Shown here: positions 46,667 through 56,273 of the stretch, in pieces
Layout: each line of letters starts with the position of its first letter
Position numbering within the stretch: position 1 is the first letter of the stretch
Origin: Ignavibacteria bacterium
GTDB taxonomy: Bacteria; Bacteroidota; Ignavibacteria; Tepidaquicellales; Tepidaquicellaceae
Length of the DNA: 64,000 nucleotides
NCBI GenBank assembly: GCA_041649015.1
Contig: JBAZNU010000003.1
Location: 372,001-436,000, forward strand
Direction of reading: 5' to 3'
The notes under the pieces: generated by a model
Databases searched by the model: none
Seen by the model: only the letters and a program-made list of their open reading frames with translations
What the model was told of the DNA's origin: nothing
Position numbers and translations under genes: made by a program

Positions 46667-48049
46667 ATGAAAGGACAAAAACAGGAAAGTTATACATCGT
46701 CACTCGCAACTCTGACAATGCTTTTCTTCATGTGGGGATTTATCACAAGCGTGAACGATATTCTTATTCCGTTTCTAAGAGGCGTTTTTGAATTATCACA
46801 CTTTGAGGCAAATCTTGTACAGTTTGCATTTTTCGGTGCATACTTTATAGTTTCGCTTTTGTATTTTATTCTCTCGCTTATCATAGGCGACCCTATTGCG
46901 AAAATTGGATATAAAAACGGTATTATTATAGGGCTGCTGCTTTCTGCAATTGGCTGTTTTCTTTTCTATCCGTCAGCACAGTATCACCTTTTTGGTTTCT
47001 TCCTTGCGGCTCTTGCTTGCATAGGATTTGGACTTACCCTTCTGCAGATTGCCGCAAACCCTTATGTGGCAATGCTCGGCAAGCCGGAAACTGCTTCGAG
47101 CCGTCTGAATCTCGCTCAGGGATTTAATTCTTTCGGCACGACCATAGGACCCGTAATAGGCGGATTTCTTATATTTAATTATTTTCTTACTGAAGCAAAT
47201 CCGGGAGCGAACTCAGTAAAAACTCCGTACATTATTTTCGGTGGTCTTTTTCTTGTACTTGCAGTTTTCATACAGTTTGCTCATTTACCGCCATTTACTG
47301 GTCACGACAAGATAGAGCGCAAGCCCGTTGCTCTGAAGCATTCGAATCTTTTCTGGGGTATGTTTGCAATCTTTTTCTACGTTGGTGCGGAGGTTTCTAT
47401 AGGTAGCAATTTAATAGCTTTTATGAGCCTTGAAAACATTGCTGGTTTCAGCGAAGAAACGGGCAGCAAGTATGTGGCTTTTTACTGGGGTGGGGCAATG
47501 ATAGGCAGATTCCTCGGATCAATATCTTTAAGCGAAATGAAAGCATCCAAGAAATATCCTTTGATGTTTCTCGTCGGAATTGTTCTGTTTGTTATTATAT
47601 TTACGATTACTAAAACAGATTTCGAGAATGTTTGGTATTATCTGATATTTCTTGTTGCTAATTATTTTATATTCATCCTCGGAAAGTCTATGCCAGCAAG
47701 AACTCTCGCAATCTTCAGTCTATCTGCAATAGTTCTGCTTGGGGCGGGTCTTCTTACTTCGGGAATGATAGCTTTGTGGTCTGTGCTTGCCATTGGACTT
47801 TTTAATTCAATCATGTGGTCAAACATATTTACGCTTGCAATCGATGGGCTTGATAAATACACGTCGCAGGGTTCATCTCTGCTTGTCATGTGTATCGTAG
47901 GAGGTGCAATACTGCCGCTTTTACAGGGACTGCTAGCCGATATACTCGGAGTTCAGAACTCGCTCATAGTTCCGCTGATTGCATACACTTATCTGATATT
48001 CTACGGTTTGTTCGGGTATAAAAAGAAATTTAATGGAGAAACAATATGA
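46667..48049 (+). CDS. Sugar permease of the FucP/GluP MFS group
   Basis: 460 residues and twelve membrane helices. The opening TMLFFMWGFITSVNDILIPFLRG is diagnostic of the fucose/glucose/galactose:H+ symporter group, as is the following QIAANPYVAMLGKPETASSRLNL stretch with the N-x-P-Y-V-A motif. It imports a hexose, most likely glucose or galactose. It overlaps the downstream sugar kinase gene by four bases (ATGA) and is preceded closely by mntP, so the uptake and kinase steps are cotranscribed. Exact sugar not determined. Confidence 0.92.
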   Translation: MKGQKQESYTSSLATLTMLFFMWGFITSVNDILIPFLRGVFELSHFEANLVQFAFFGAYFIVSLLYFILSLIIGDPIAKIGYKNGIIIGLLLSAIGCFLFYPSAQYHLFGFFLAALACIGFGLTLLQIAANPYVAMLGKPETASSRLNLAQGFNSFGTTIGPVIGGFLIFNYFLTEANPGANSVKTPYIIFGGLFLVLAVFIQFAHLPPFTGHDKIERKPVALKHSNLFWGMFAIFFYVGAEVSIGSNLIAFMSLENIAGFSEETGSKYVAFYWGGAMIGRFLGSISLSEMKASKKYPLMFLVGIVLFVIIFTITKTDFENVWYYLIFLVANYFIFILGKSMPARTLAIFSLSAIVLLGAGLLTSGMIALWSVLAIGLFNSIMWSNIFTLAIDGLDKYTSQGSSLLVMCIVGGAILPLLQGLLADILGVQNSLIVPLIAYTYLIFYGLFGYKKKFNGETI

Positions 48050-48999
48050 TAAATACAGTTGTCGGAATAGATGTAGGCGGTACTAACTCACCTTTTGGAT
48101 TTGTTGATAAGGAAGGAAAAATTATTGCAAAGGGTTCCATTAGAACAGACGAATATGAAAAGTTTGATGATTATCTTAATGCGTTGATTTCGGAAATTAA
48201 AAGGACAAACAGAGAACATAATCTATTAAAGATTGTCGGATACGGTATCGGTGCACCGAACGGCAATTACTACAAAGGTACGGTCGAAAACGCACCGAAT
48301 CTGCGATGGAAGGGAAAGATTGAGTTTGCGCATATGATGACAGAAAAGACGGGGTTGAAAGCATATTTAACAAACGATGCAAACGCGGCAGCAATCGGTG
48401 AGAAGGTATTCGGAAACGCAAAGGGTATGAATGATTTTATCGTTATTACGCTCGGCACAGGACTTGGTAGCGGTATTTTCTGCGGAGGAAAGCTGCTTTA
48501 CGGTTCAACAGGATTTGCTGGCGAACTGGGACATACTATAGTTTTAGAAAACGATCGTCTTTGCGGGTGCACAAGGCACGGCTGTCTTGAAACTTATGCA
48601 TCAGCAACGGGAATAGTAAGAACGGTAATTGAAAAACTTTCAGGAAGCGGGATTGATTCTTCTTTAAGAAAACACAGGGAAGATGAAATTACATCAAAGT
48701 TAATACATGAAGCTGCGGTTGCAGGGGATAAACTTGCACTCGATTCGTTCGAGTACACAGGGGCAATACTTGGTAAAGCACTCGCAAATGCCGTAGCATT
48801 TTCAAGTCCTGAAGCAATCTTTCTTTTCGGCGGACTGGCAAATTCGGGTTCATATATATTTGAACCCACCGTACGTCACATGGAAGAAAACATGCTCAAT
48901 AATTTTAAGGGGACTGTAAAAGTACTGCCGTCAGGTCTTCAGGAAAACACAGCTGCCATACTCGGTGCAGCAGCACTCTGCTGGAATGAAGTAAGTTAA
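48046..48999 (+). CDS. ROK-family sugar kinase, probable glucokinase
   Basis: 317 residues. The ATP-phosphate motif is VGIDVGGTN at residues 6-14; Asp111 in LTNDANAAAIGE is the catalytic base; and the zinc site uses His163 in ELGHTI with Cys173, Cys175 and Cys180 in CGCTRHGCLE. These are the ROK hallmarks. With the FucP/GluP-type permease immediately upstream (four-base overlap), glucose 6-phosphate formation is the likely role; a mannose or N-acetylglucosamine kinase is possible. Cytoplasmic, no DNA-binding domain, so it is not a ROK repressor. The gene ends this operon. Confidence 0.92.
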   Translation: MINTVVGIDVGGTNSPFGFVDKEGKIIAKGSIRTDEYEKFDDYLNALISEIKRTNREHNLLKIVGYGIGAPNGNYYKGTVENAPNLRWKGKIEFAHMMTEKTGLKAYLTNDANAAAIGEKVFGNAKGMNDFIVITLGTGLGSGIFCGGKLLYGSTGFAGELGHTIVLENDRLCGCTRHGCLETYASATGIVRTVIEKLSGSGIDSSLRKHREDEITSKLIHEAAVAGDKLALDSFEYTGAILGKALANAVAFSSPEAIFLFGGLANSGSYIFEPTVRHMEENMLNNFKGTVKVLPSGLQENTAAILGAAALCWNEVS

Positions 49000-49030
49000 G
49001 TTGCTGTAAGAAGGAATGACACCTATAAAT

Positions 49031-50347
49031 TCACTTAAGTCTCAGTTCTCTTGATTTCCATTTCCCGAGTTTAAACCAAATTGTAATAATCACACCCTTA
49101 AGTACAACGGTTGAACATATTGCAATCCATATTCCGTTTAAACCCCATAGCATTCCGAATAAATAAGCGAACGGTATTCTAAGTGCATTCATCGGCAACC
49201 CTACAATTGCAGGCGGCAGCGAGTCACCAGCACCCGAGAAGGCACCACTGAGAACAACTTCTGCAGCGGAAAATATCAGCACTGAAGCTGCAATTTTATT
49301 GTAAACGGAAGAAACATTTATCACGTCTGCATCATTTATGAAAAACATTGCCACCTCTTTGCTGAATAAAAATAGCAGTATGCCGTAAACTGCCATGACA
49401 ATTGAAGCGTATCCGAGAATCTTGAATGCTAATTTTTCAGCTCTGTCGGGATTTCTTGCACCAATGTTCTGACCGACGAGTATAGAGCTTGCGAGAGAAA
49501 AACCGACAGTAATCTGATATGCAAGAGATTCAGACCTGTGGCCGATTCCAAGTGCTGCGAATGCTGTCGTGCCGAAATCGGAAACAAACCGTGACACAAA
49601 AACATATATAAGAGAGAAACCGACTCCGTTTATCGCAATGGGCAAGCCTATTCTGAATGTTTCAAATATAATGTCCTTGTCAAATCTATATTTTCTGACA
49701 GAACAAATCAGATCTCTCTTTTTCAATATATAGTATCCTGCAAAGAAAGCAAGTGAATAAGCAGCGATGGTTGACATAGCTGCGCCCGTCATATTCATTG
49801 CTTTAATAAATCCAAATCCAAATATAAATAACGGTGCAAGAAAGAAATTCATGCTAACGGCAAATACAAGAAGATACATCGGAGTTTTCGTATCACCTGT
49901 TCCCCTGAATATAGCAGTTGTTGTTGAAAGAAGTGTTATCCCTGGAAAACCTATCAGTAGGGTTATCAGGTATTCATTGCTGAGAGCGGACTGTTCTTCT
50001 CCAATATTCATAAGTGTGTTAAAGTAAGGCAGAACCGGTATCAAACACAAACTTAACATCACAGTAAAGAAAAACGTATTAACAAGATTATACGTGGATA
50101 TCTTTTTTTCAAGTTCAGTATTCTTTGCACCTGTCGATTGTGCTATTAGAGAATTTGTCCCCGTAGCGATCATCTCGCCGAATGCAAGGAAACCCCAGAT
50201 TAAAAAAGTTGCCGTTGTAAGAGCTGCAAGTGGAAGCTTGCCAAGCTTGCCAACCCAGAATGCATCAACAATGACAAACAAAGACCTTACTATTGTCTGC
50301 ATTACAGCGGGTATAGCTAAATTGAGTATTAGTTTTCTGTCTGACAT
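49031..50347 (-). CDS. MATE-family multidrug efflux transporter
   Basis: 438 residues and twelve membrane helices in two sixfold halves. The opening KLILNLAIPAVMQTIVRSLFVIVDAFWVGKLG and ALTTATFLIWGF match the MATE DinF/NorM pattern, as do GAMMSTI-like and GIGHRSESLAYQITVGFSLASSILVGQNIGA in the second half. It would use a proton or sodium gradient to export organic cations. It is a single gene, convergent with the ROK kinase and divergent from the TPR-SPOR gene. Substrate unknown. Confidence 0.92.
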   Translation of the reverse strand: MSDRKLILNLAIPAVMQTIVRSLFVIVDAFWVGKLGKLPLAALTTATFLIWGFLAFGEMIATGTNSLIAQSTGAKNTELEKKISTYNLVNTFFFTVMLSLCLIPVLPYFNTLMNIGEEQSALSNEYLITLLIGFPGITLLSTTTAIFRGTGDTKTPMYLLVFAVSMNFFLAPLFIFGFGFIKAMNMTGAAMSTIAAYSLAFFAGYYILKKRDLICSVRKYRFDKDIIFETFRIGLPIAINGVGFSLIYVFVSRFVSDFGTTAFAALGIGHRSESLAYQITVGFSLASSILVGQNIGARNPDRAEKLAFKILGYASIVMAVYGILLFLFSKEVAMFFINDADVINVSSVYNKIAASVLIFSAAEVVLSGAFSGAGDSLPPAIVGLPMNALRIPFAYLFGMLWGLNGIWIAICSTVVLKGVIITIWFKLGKWKSRELRLK

Positions 50348-50418
50348 ATTTAAGGAGTATCAAGATAGGAATTATTACCTTTTATAATAATTCAAAAACA
50401 ACATTTGTTTTATTTTAT

Positions 50419-52188
50419 ATGCACAATACCCGTTCTTTTAGTAATCTTTATACTCACTCAAGGTCAATATTATCGTTAAAAACTATCTTTTACTTTATGT
50501 TTGTAATAGGTATTTTTTTCAAATTAAAGGAAAAACGTAGAGGATTGAATAATAACATATTAGACCGAATAATTGCTGATATTGAGAATAAAAACTATGG
50601 TTCAGCTATATCAGATTGCAATGCACTTATTGAACAGTTTCCAGATAACATAAAGCTGTATGAAATCCGATCTGTCTGCTATTATGCCACAGGTGACTTT
50701 GATTCTGCTATTGATGACTTGTCGGTTATTATTCAGAGGTTATCGGATTCTCATGATGATGATAATTACTTGTTGAGCCTATACAAAAGGCGCGGCAGGA
50801 ATTATATGAGAAAACAGGAATGGGGCTCTGCGGTTGATGACTTTGTAAAAGCAATTAATATAAATGATACCGTTCCCGAAGTTCATAACAATCTTGCAGT
50901 TTGTTATAGAAGAGTTGACAACTTTGAGGATGCATATATTCATGCTACAAAAGCAATCGAGTTCAGGAGTAACTTTCCCGAAGCTTATAACAACCGTGCA
51001 AACATAAATGTATGTCTTCAGAATTTCGAGGACGCAATTTCGGATTATTCGGAGTCCATAAATCTGAATCCCCACAATCCAAAAACTTATTATAACCGAG
51101 CAAGCATTTATTATGAAATCTTCAACGACCTTGAAAACGCAAAAGAGAATTTCCTTGCTTCCGTAAAGCTTAACCCTGATTATGAAAAGGATATTTGCAA
51201 TGAATACCCCGAACTAAAAGAAATACTTTTTGAAACTCAGGAAGATGTAACAGACGGATTTCATAATGAAGAGCAATATAATGATGAATCCGATGAAACA
51301 AATGAAAAAAGCTTTTCGGGAGAAGAGGATAAGAACCTGGATGAAATAGAAAACTTGATATCGAAGTTTGATGATACTAAAAAGTATACAGAAGACTCCT
51401 CTTCAGATACTAAACGTGCAGATGAAGAAATGGTCGTTCCGGAATTTAACTTTAAATCAATATTCAGAAATCAGGAACAAACTGACGATTCCCAATCAAT
51501 CGAAGAACAAAATCAGGCAGAGATAAAACCGGTTATTAGTGATGATGTCAAGAGTCTTCATGACGAAATAATTTCTGATTCAGAAATTAAAACTTCTGAA
51601 ACTATAAACTTACCCGATTTTAATGAGGTAAAAAAACCCGCTCCGTATGTTCCTACTTCACGTAAAACTACGTCGGAGAAAAAGAGTCTCTTTACTTCAC
51701 CGTTGTTTTTTACATCAGTCTTTGTCCTTATTGTTGCAATTATTTTGTTGACGGTCTTGAAGCTGCAAAACACTTATGAAACTCAGCCTGTTACCACACT
51801 TACAAACCAGGAAGAACCGAAACATGAAGTAAATGATGAACCAAAGAAAGAAGTAGAAGAGGAACCGAAAGAAGAGATTAAACAGGAAAAAAAAGAAGAT
51901 AACAAGGAAACTCAGAATCCGCCGGTTCTTGAATCTAGAAATCTTGGATTCATCGGAAGTAAACAGTCCTTTGTATTGTTCAGCGAACCCGATGGTTATT
52001 ATGTCCAGATAGGTTCGTTCAGAGAAAAGTCAAAAGCTGAAGAGAGGCTGAAGCTTCTGACCGGACAAAATATAAAAGGTGCAATCGTTGAGACGGATTT
52101 AAAAGAGAAAGGTATTTATTACAGAGTGCGTGCTGGTGCGTTTATAAATGAAGAAGAGGCAAAACAAGTAACTACAAAACTTGAATGA
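50419..52188 (+). CDS. TPR protein with one membrane helix and C-terminal SPOR domain
   Basis: 589 residues. About 50-290 are tetratricopeptide repeats (YGSAISDCNALIEQFPDNIKLYEIRS and similar 34-residue units). An acidic, low-complexity linker follows, then one membrane helix near 428-450 (FFTSVFVLIVAIILLTVLKL), a Lys/Glu-rich stalk, and a SPOR domain at about 522-589 (GYYVQIGSFREKSKAEERLKL). So the TPR end faces the cytoplasm and the SPOR domain, which binds denuded septal glycan, the periplasm. The N-terminal 45 residues are hydrophobic and may be wrongly included; no better ATG is seen. It overlaps the next gene by four bases and heads a four-gene operon. Confidence 0.85.
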   Translation: MHNTRSFSNLYTHSRSILSLKTIFYFMFVIGIFFKLKEKRRGLNNNILDRIIADIENKNYGSAISDCNALIEQFPDNIKLYEIRSVCYYATGDFDSAIDDLSVIIQRLSDSHDDDNYLLSLYKRRGRNYMRKQEWGSAVDDFVKAININDTVPEVHNNLAVCYRRVDNFEDAYIHATKAIEFRSNFPEAYNNRANINVCLQNFEDAISDYSESINLNPHNPKTYYNRASIYYEIFNDLENAKENFLASVKLNPDYEKDICNEYPELKEILFETQEDVTDGFHNEEQYNDESDETNEKSFSGEEDKNLDEIENLISKFDDTKKYTEDSSSDTKRADEEMVVPEFNFKSIFRNQEQTDDSQSIEEQNQAEIKPVISDDVKSLHDEIISDSEIKTSETINLPDFNEVKKPAPYVPTSRKTTSEKKSLFTSPLFFTSVFVLIVAIILLTVLKLQNTYETQPVTTLTNQEEPKHEVNDEPKKEVEEEPKEEIKQEKKEDNKETQNPPVLESRNLGFIGSKQSFVLFSEPDGYYVQIGSFREKSKAEERLKLLTGQNIKGAIVETDLKEKGIYYRVRAGAFINEEEAKQVTTKLE

Positions 52189-52679
52189 TAGAAGTTAACT
52201 TTGATAAAATTACTAAGCTTTCTAAACAGGAAAGATATTCTGAAGTCCTGAGTCAGGTGGAAGCTCTGCTGAAAGATGAAAATAATCTTATCGCTAATCT
52301 ATCCAACGTTGTTTCGTTACTAAAGTACAGTTTTGATTATTACCTTTGGGTAGGATTCTATTTCTACGATGCGGAAAGGAATAATCTTGTCCTCGGTCCC
52401 TTTCAGGGCAGAATTGCTTGTACAAGAATTGAAATTGGGAAAGGTGTATGCGGAACTGCTTTCAAAAACGGAGAAACATTAGTAGTTAATGATGTGAACA
52501 AATTTCCCGGACACATATTCTGTGACAGTTCTTCAAAATCCGAGATTGTAGTACCGGTTTTTAGAAATGATAAGATTGTAGGTGTACTGGATGTTGATAG
52601 TGCCGTCTATTCTTCGTTTGACGATGTTGACAGAAAATATCTAAATGAACTTTCTTTAATAATATCGCGAATATTTTAA
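52185..52679 (+). CDS. msrC: Free methionine-(R)-sulfoxide reductase (GAF domain)
   Basis: 164 residues, a single GAF domain with the motifs of fRMsr: WVGFYFYD, LVLGPFQGRIACTRIEIGKG and VCGTAF. Three Cys at 79, 89 and 113 match the catalytic set of the E. coli enzyme (84, 94, 118), each shifted by exactly five. It reduces free methionine (R)-sulfoxide to methionine with thioredoxin as donor; trxA is at 9067. Cytoplasmic. Its position between the TPR-SPOR and HU genes, with a four-base overlap to the former and a one-base gap before the latter, makes it part of an envelope/DNA-binding operon, which is unexpected for a repair enzyme. Confidence 0.93.
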   Translation: MIEVNFDKITKLSKQERYSEVLSQVEALLKDENNLIANLSNVVSLLKYSFDYYLWVGFYFYDAERNNLVLGPFQGRIACTRIEIGKGVCGTAFKNGETLVVNDVNKFPGHIFCDSSSKSEIVVPVFRNDKIVGVLDVDSAVYSSFDDVDRKYLNELSLIISRIF

Positions 52680-52680
52680 A

Positions 52681-52962
52681 GTGAACGCTCAAACGCTGTT
52701 AAATAAATCGAGAATAAAAAGCTCTTTCAGTAAAGAGCTTTCCGAGAACATTTTCCGTTTTTTATTTGATGAGGTACGAAGGATTATTAAAGAGGAAAAA
52801 CATATTTCGATTTCAGAACTCGGTGATTTTTCAATTGTACACAGAAAAATGCAGACACGAGTCGATGAAGGAGGACGTGCTGAAATACTATTGCCGCCGA
52901 AAGATAAAATTATTTATAATCCGTCTGATAGTTTAATCAACAGAATGAAGAATGATGATTAA
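52681..52962 (+). CDS. HU/IHF-like DNA-binding protein
   Basis: 93 residues, begun at a GTG. It keeps the HU fold: helix RIKSSFSKELSENIFRFLFDEVRRIIKEE, then ISISELGDFSIVHRKMQTR with the FSI strand turn, and PPKDKIIYNPSDSLINRMKN for the closing part. It lacks the canonical R-N-P-x-T-G tip (here GGRAEILLPP), so DNA bending through proline intercalation is doubtful and the mode of binding may differ. The next gene, which starts 11 bases before its stop, carries another HU domain. Cytoplasmic nucleoid protein. Confidence 0.8.
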   Translation: MNAQTLLNKSRIKSSFSKELSENIFRFLFDEVRRIIKEEKHISISELGDFSIVHRKMQTRVDEGGRAEILLPPKDKIIYNPSDSLINRMKNDD

Positions 52963-54604
52963 ACCGGAGCTCGTAAGAAATATTGTAAACAAATTTGAAG
53001 TAGGGGAGGCGGAAGTAGCATCTTTCGTTGACAATATTTTCGTATCAATGTCCGATGCACTTAGAAAAGGAAAAAACATAAATATCCCCGAGTTTGGAAA
53101 GTTTAAGGTAATTAGTAAAACGAAAGAGGGAATTAAACAAAGATACATATCTTTTTCCCCGGTCAGGCAGTTTGCTGAATCTGTTAATGACAATTTTAAC
53201 AATCTTCAACCCCAGATTACAAAAGCAAGAAACTTAAAGAGCAATGAAATCCTGACAATACGTGAATGTATGTCTGATGAGGATGACGAGGATTATCTCC
53301 GATTTATTTTTGATGAAGAGCTTGATACTCAGGTTACCGAGGAAACCCCTCCCGACATAATTTCTGTCTCGGACTCGAATGTTAACGAAGATAACTCGGT
53401 AGCAAAAACCTTTAATGGGAGCACTGAAATTATTTCCGAAGACGCAACAATATTCGCAGATTCTATTGATGAAGAAAAGGCTGACACCGAATCTGCTTTT
53501 GAACTCCCTCATAAACAAAGAAGGTTTTTACATGACCTAAAGGATGATTTTAGTACTGAGGATATCGATAATGAAATTACAGATCTTATTTTTAAAAGAG
53601 ACGAACTTCTGAAAGAATTAGAATTGTCAGAAACTTCTTCAGACGTTAAAGAAGAAGAAACATCTCCGGAATCAGAACTTTCAGATGACGATATAATAAT
53701 TCCGTCAAGTGAAGAATCGGAACCAAAGGTAACAGAAGATGATATTATCATCCCGTTAGAAACCGCCGAAGATAAGGAAACTGGAAAGGATGATGATAAA
53801 ACTCCTGAATCTTTAGATAAACCCGAAGAGAGCAGTGAAGATATTAATAAACATCTGATTCCTGAAACAAGTAATGTAGAGTTACGCATATTTCAGAAAC
53901 TCCTATCAGACCAACCTTCCGAGCAAAAAGATGATGTTCTTTTGAAAAAATCCGAACAACAACAGGATGTTATTTCTTCTAATGAACCCGCAACTCTCAC
54001 TGATGCTCTGGATAATCTTCAGAATGAAAATATTATTCAGCCTTTGGATACAAGTGATAATAAGGAACCAAAATCTTTCAACGAAGTTTTCGTTAGCAAA
54101 GAGCCTCAGTATGGTGTTAAATCGGTTACTCCAAAAGAAAAGAAAAAACCGCTTAGTGTTTTCATGAAAGTTTTAATCTATACTTTTTTCATTGCGTGTG
54201 CCGCAGGAATAAGCTTTTTCTTGTATAAAACACTTTTTGAAAATTTGGCAAGCACGGGTATTATTGAAAATTTGAAGTTGCATAATTCCGATTCGCTAAA
54301 AAATCACTTTGCAGATGATGAGCATGTAAAAGGGGAAAGTGTGTTGATTGAGAATGCCAACGGAAATATCTTTCGTAAAATTGACCCCTTTGTCTACATA
54401 GAAAATAATGTATGCGATAATATTGGAGAAGCTTCAGATAAAGAAGCAAAACTAAAATCTAACCTCGTCTCGTGCCGGATTGAAGCTTTTATGACGCTTG
54501 ATAATGTTATTCAGTACAGGGTGCTTGTTGGTCCTTTTGAATCACTAGAAATAGCTAATCAGTACAACCTTGAAAACAAATCCGTGTTGAATTCAGTTAA
54601 ATAA
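52952..54604 (+). CDS. Membrane-anchored HU-domain protein with SPOR-like end
   Basis: 550 residues; an ATG one codon on is equally possible. Residues 1-90 are an HU-like domain (MIKPELVRNIVNKFEVGEAEV, GKNINIPEFGKFKVISKTK). About 100-400 is a strongly acidic, low-complexity region (repeats of Glu, Asp and Ser). A membrane helix is at about 404-428 (VLIYTFFIACAAGISFFLYKTL). The end (SCRIEAFMTLDNVIQYRVLVGPFESLEIANQYNLE) resembles a SPOR domain, though the YxVxxGxF core is degenerate. The layout joins a DNA-binding end inside the cell with a possible glycan-binding end outside, as in the HU-CCDC81/SPOR proteins of Bacteroidota. A chromosome-to-septum link is an inference. Confidence 0.8.
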   Translation: MMIKPELVRNIVNKFEVGEAEVASFVDNIFVSMSDALRKGKNINIPEFGKFKVISKTKEGIKQRYISFSPVRQFAESVNDNFNNLQPQITKARNLKSNEILTIRECMSDEDDEDYLRFIFDEELDTQVTEETPPDIISVSDSNVNEDNSVAKTFNGSTEIISEDATIFADSIDEEKADTESAFELPHKQRRFLHDLKDDFSTEDIDNEITDLIFKRDELLKELELSETSSDVKEEETSPESELSDDDIIIPSSEESEPKVTEDDIIIPLETAEDKETGKDDDKTPESLDKPEESSEDINKHLIPETSNVELRIFQKLLSDQPSEQKDDVLLKKSEQQQDVISSNEPATLTDALDNLQNENIIQPLDTSDNKEPKSFNEVFVSKEPQYGVKSVTPKEKKKPLSVFMKVLIYTFFIACAAGISFFLYKTLFENLASTGIIENLKLHNSDSLKNHFADDEHVKGESVLIENANGNIFRKIDPFVYIENNVCDNIGEASDKEAKLKSNLVSCRIEAFMTLDNVIQYRVLVGPFESLEIANQYNLENKSVLNSVK

Positions 54605-54616
54605 GCTGTATCGTTT

Positions 54617-56272
54617 TCATTGCTGTACTTTTCTTTTTAAAATCCTTTCAGTTATCGCAGCTATAAATATCAGTACCGTTATAATCAAAAGTATGTCAGG
54701 GAATAAATAAGGATTTCTTGTGTAAAAGGTGATATCTCTACTCAATCCAATATCTCCGCTTATTATAGCTTTCTGATTTATTTCGGTCTCATCGTAAATA
54801 TTTCCGTATGAATCAAGAAAACATGAGATTCCTGTGTTTCCGCATCTTGCTATCCATCTCCTGTTTTCAATTGCTCTTAAAACAGCAAATTGTTTATGCT
54901 GATGAGTTCCGAATAATTTTCCCCACCATCCGTCATTCGTTATAATTACCGAAAATTGTGAACCCTTTTCCACGAATGAAGCAAAATATTCAGGATATAT
55001 CGTTTCGTAACAGATTGCTGTGTTGAACTCTGCCTTATCTCCAAGTTTAAATATTGTGGTATCTCGGCCAACTTGAAACGAACTAATACCAACAGACCAT
55101 CTTATTATATCCCTGAAAAAAGGAATCTTTTCCTGATAAGGCATTCTCTCACTCGCTATGACAAGCTTGTTCTTCGCGTATTTCTGATGAGATACTCTTT
55201 CTTCATAAGGATTTATAAGCACTGCTGAATTAAAAGAATCGTATTTCTGACCCGATGTTTTATTTATTTTCGAATCCGGTTTTGCTATTATGCTGTCGTT
55301 GTAGTATACAAGGTCAGGTGTACCTATTAGAAGAGGTGTCTTTATGCTGTCGATCGTATTCTTTATCAAATCATATTTATCCGTGTAGTAATCATTAAGA
55401 AGATAAAAAGGAGTTGCTGTTTCAGGAAATATTATAAGGTCTGATTTTACCGATGCACTATCGGTTACTCTAAGCAGTTCAACATAGTCGTTCACAAGCT
55501 CGTTTTGTTTTGAACCCCATTTTTTCCAGGGATTTACATTTGGCTGAACAATGCTTATTCTTAACTTTCCCTCTGAATAATTTCCGTTATGCTTGTTGTA
55601 TGATTTTGCTGTAATACTGTAAATATCAGGAAGGAAAAACAAAACAATAATAATTAATGATATGTAAATTACTTCTTTTCTTTTTAAAAATACTGGCAAT
55701 GACTCTTTGCTCACAGAAGCTTTTTCAATTATCAGATAAAGCAGACATCCGATATTCAGCACCCAGAAAGATATTCCGTAAACCCCCGTTATTTCTATGA
55801 ATTGAATTTTATGTAATGCCGTAGTAAATGCATTTCCTGCCGTTACCCAGGGAAAACTTACTTCGGGCAGTGCGTAAAGATATTCTATTGTAACCCAAAT
55901 AAACGGTAAAGTAAATACAACCGCAGATTTTAAGTATGCTGCAAGTCTTTTCTGTGTATAATAATAAAGAACCAACGGCAAAGTCAGCAGTGCACTGTGA
56001 ATCACTATTGTTATAAACCCGCCGGCAATCAGAAACTTATCTGCTCCTTCCCTAAGTCCGCTTAAACTTATCCATGAAACTGTCACCATTTCGAACGACA
56101 GGAACGTAAAGTATGACCTTAAAAATACTTGTTTAAAATTCCCTGAATTGTGAACCGTGTAAATAAGTAATGCAATCCCTATGAAGTAAAGCGTGTAAAT
56201 GTTGATGGGTGGAAATGCTAACGCAAGACTTAGACCTGTGATTATATAGAGTAAGGTTCTTTTAATCTTCAA
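54617..56272 (-). CDS. lnt: Apolipoprotein N-acyltransferase
   Basis: 551 residues. Seven or so membrane helices in the first 200 residues are followed by a periplasmic nitrilase-like domain with the catalytic triad Glu284 (LIIFPETATPF), Lys367 (YAKNKLV) and Cys421 (NTAICYETIYPE), then a last membrane helix. Lnt moves a third acyl chain onto the N-terminal Cys of lipoproteins. At least two lipoprotein genes lie nearby (58900, 59547). It shares a minus-strand run with PAP2 (one base apart) and ispF. Confidence 0.95.
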   Translation of the reverse strand: MKIKRTLLYIITGLSLALAFPPINIYTLYFIGIALLIYTVHNSGNFKQVFLRSYFTFLSFEMVTVSWISLSGLREGADKFLIAGGFITIVIHSALLTLPLVLYYYTQKRLAAYLKSAVVFTLPFIWVTIEYLYALPEVSFPWVTAGNAFTTALHKIQFIEITGVYGISFWVLNIGCLLYLIIEKASVSKESLPVFLKRKEVIYISLIIIVLFFLPDIYSITAKSYNKHNGNYSEGKLRISIVQPNVNPWKKWGSKQNELVNDYVELLRVTDSASVKSDLIIFPETATPFYLLNDYYTDKYDLIKNTIDSIKTPLLIGTPDLVYYNDSIIAKPDSKINKTSGQKYDSFNSAVLINPYEERVSHQKYAKNKLVIASERMPYQEKIPFFRDIIRWSVGISSFQVGRDTTIFKLGDKAEFNTAICYETIYPEYFASFVEKGSQFSVIITNDGWWGKLFGTHQHKQFAVLRAIENRRWIARCGNTGISCFLDSYGNIYDETEINQKAIISGDIGLSRDITFYTRNPYLFPDILLIITVLIFIAAITERILKRKVQQ

Positions 56273-56273
56273 A

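Noticed and set aside
53509..53889. Minus-strand Ser-rich frame in the HU-SPOR gene
   Set aside because: It is the reverse complement of a low-complexity acidic region (Glu/Asp/Ser codons), which produces Ser-rich antisense frames by composition.
50419..54604. Phage or defence island
   Set aside because: HU, SPOR and Msr genes are housekeeping; no integrase, recombinase, restriction or toxin gene is present in the window.
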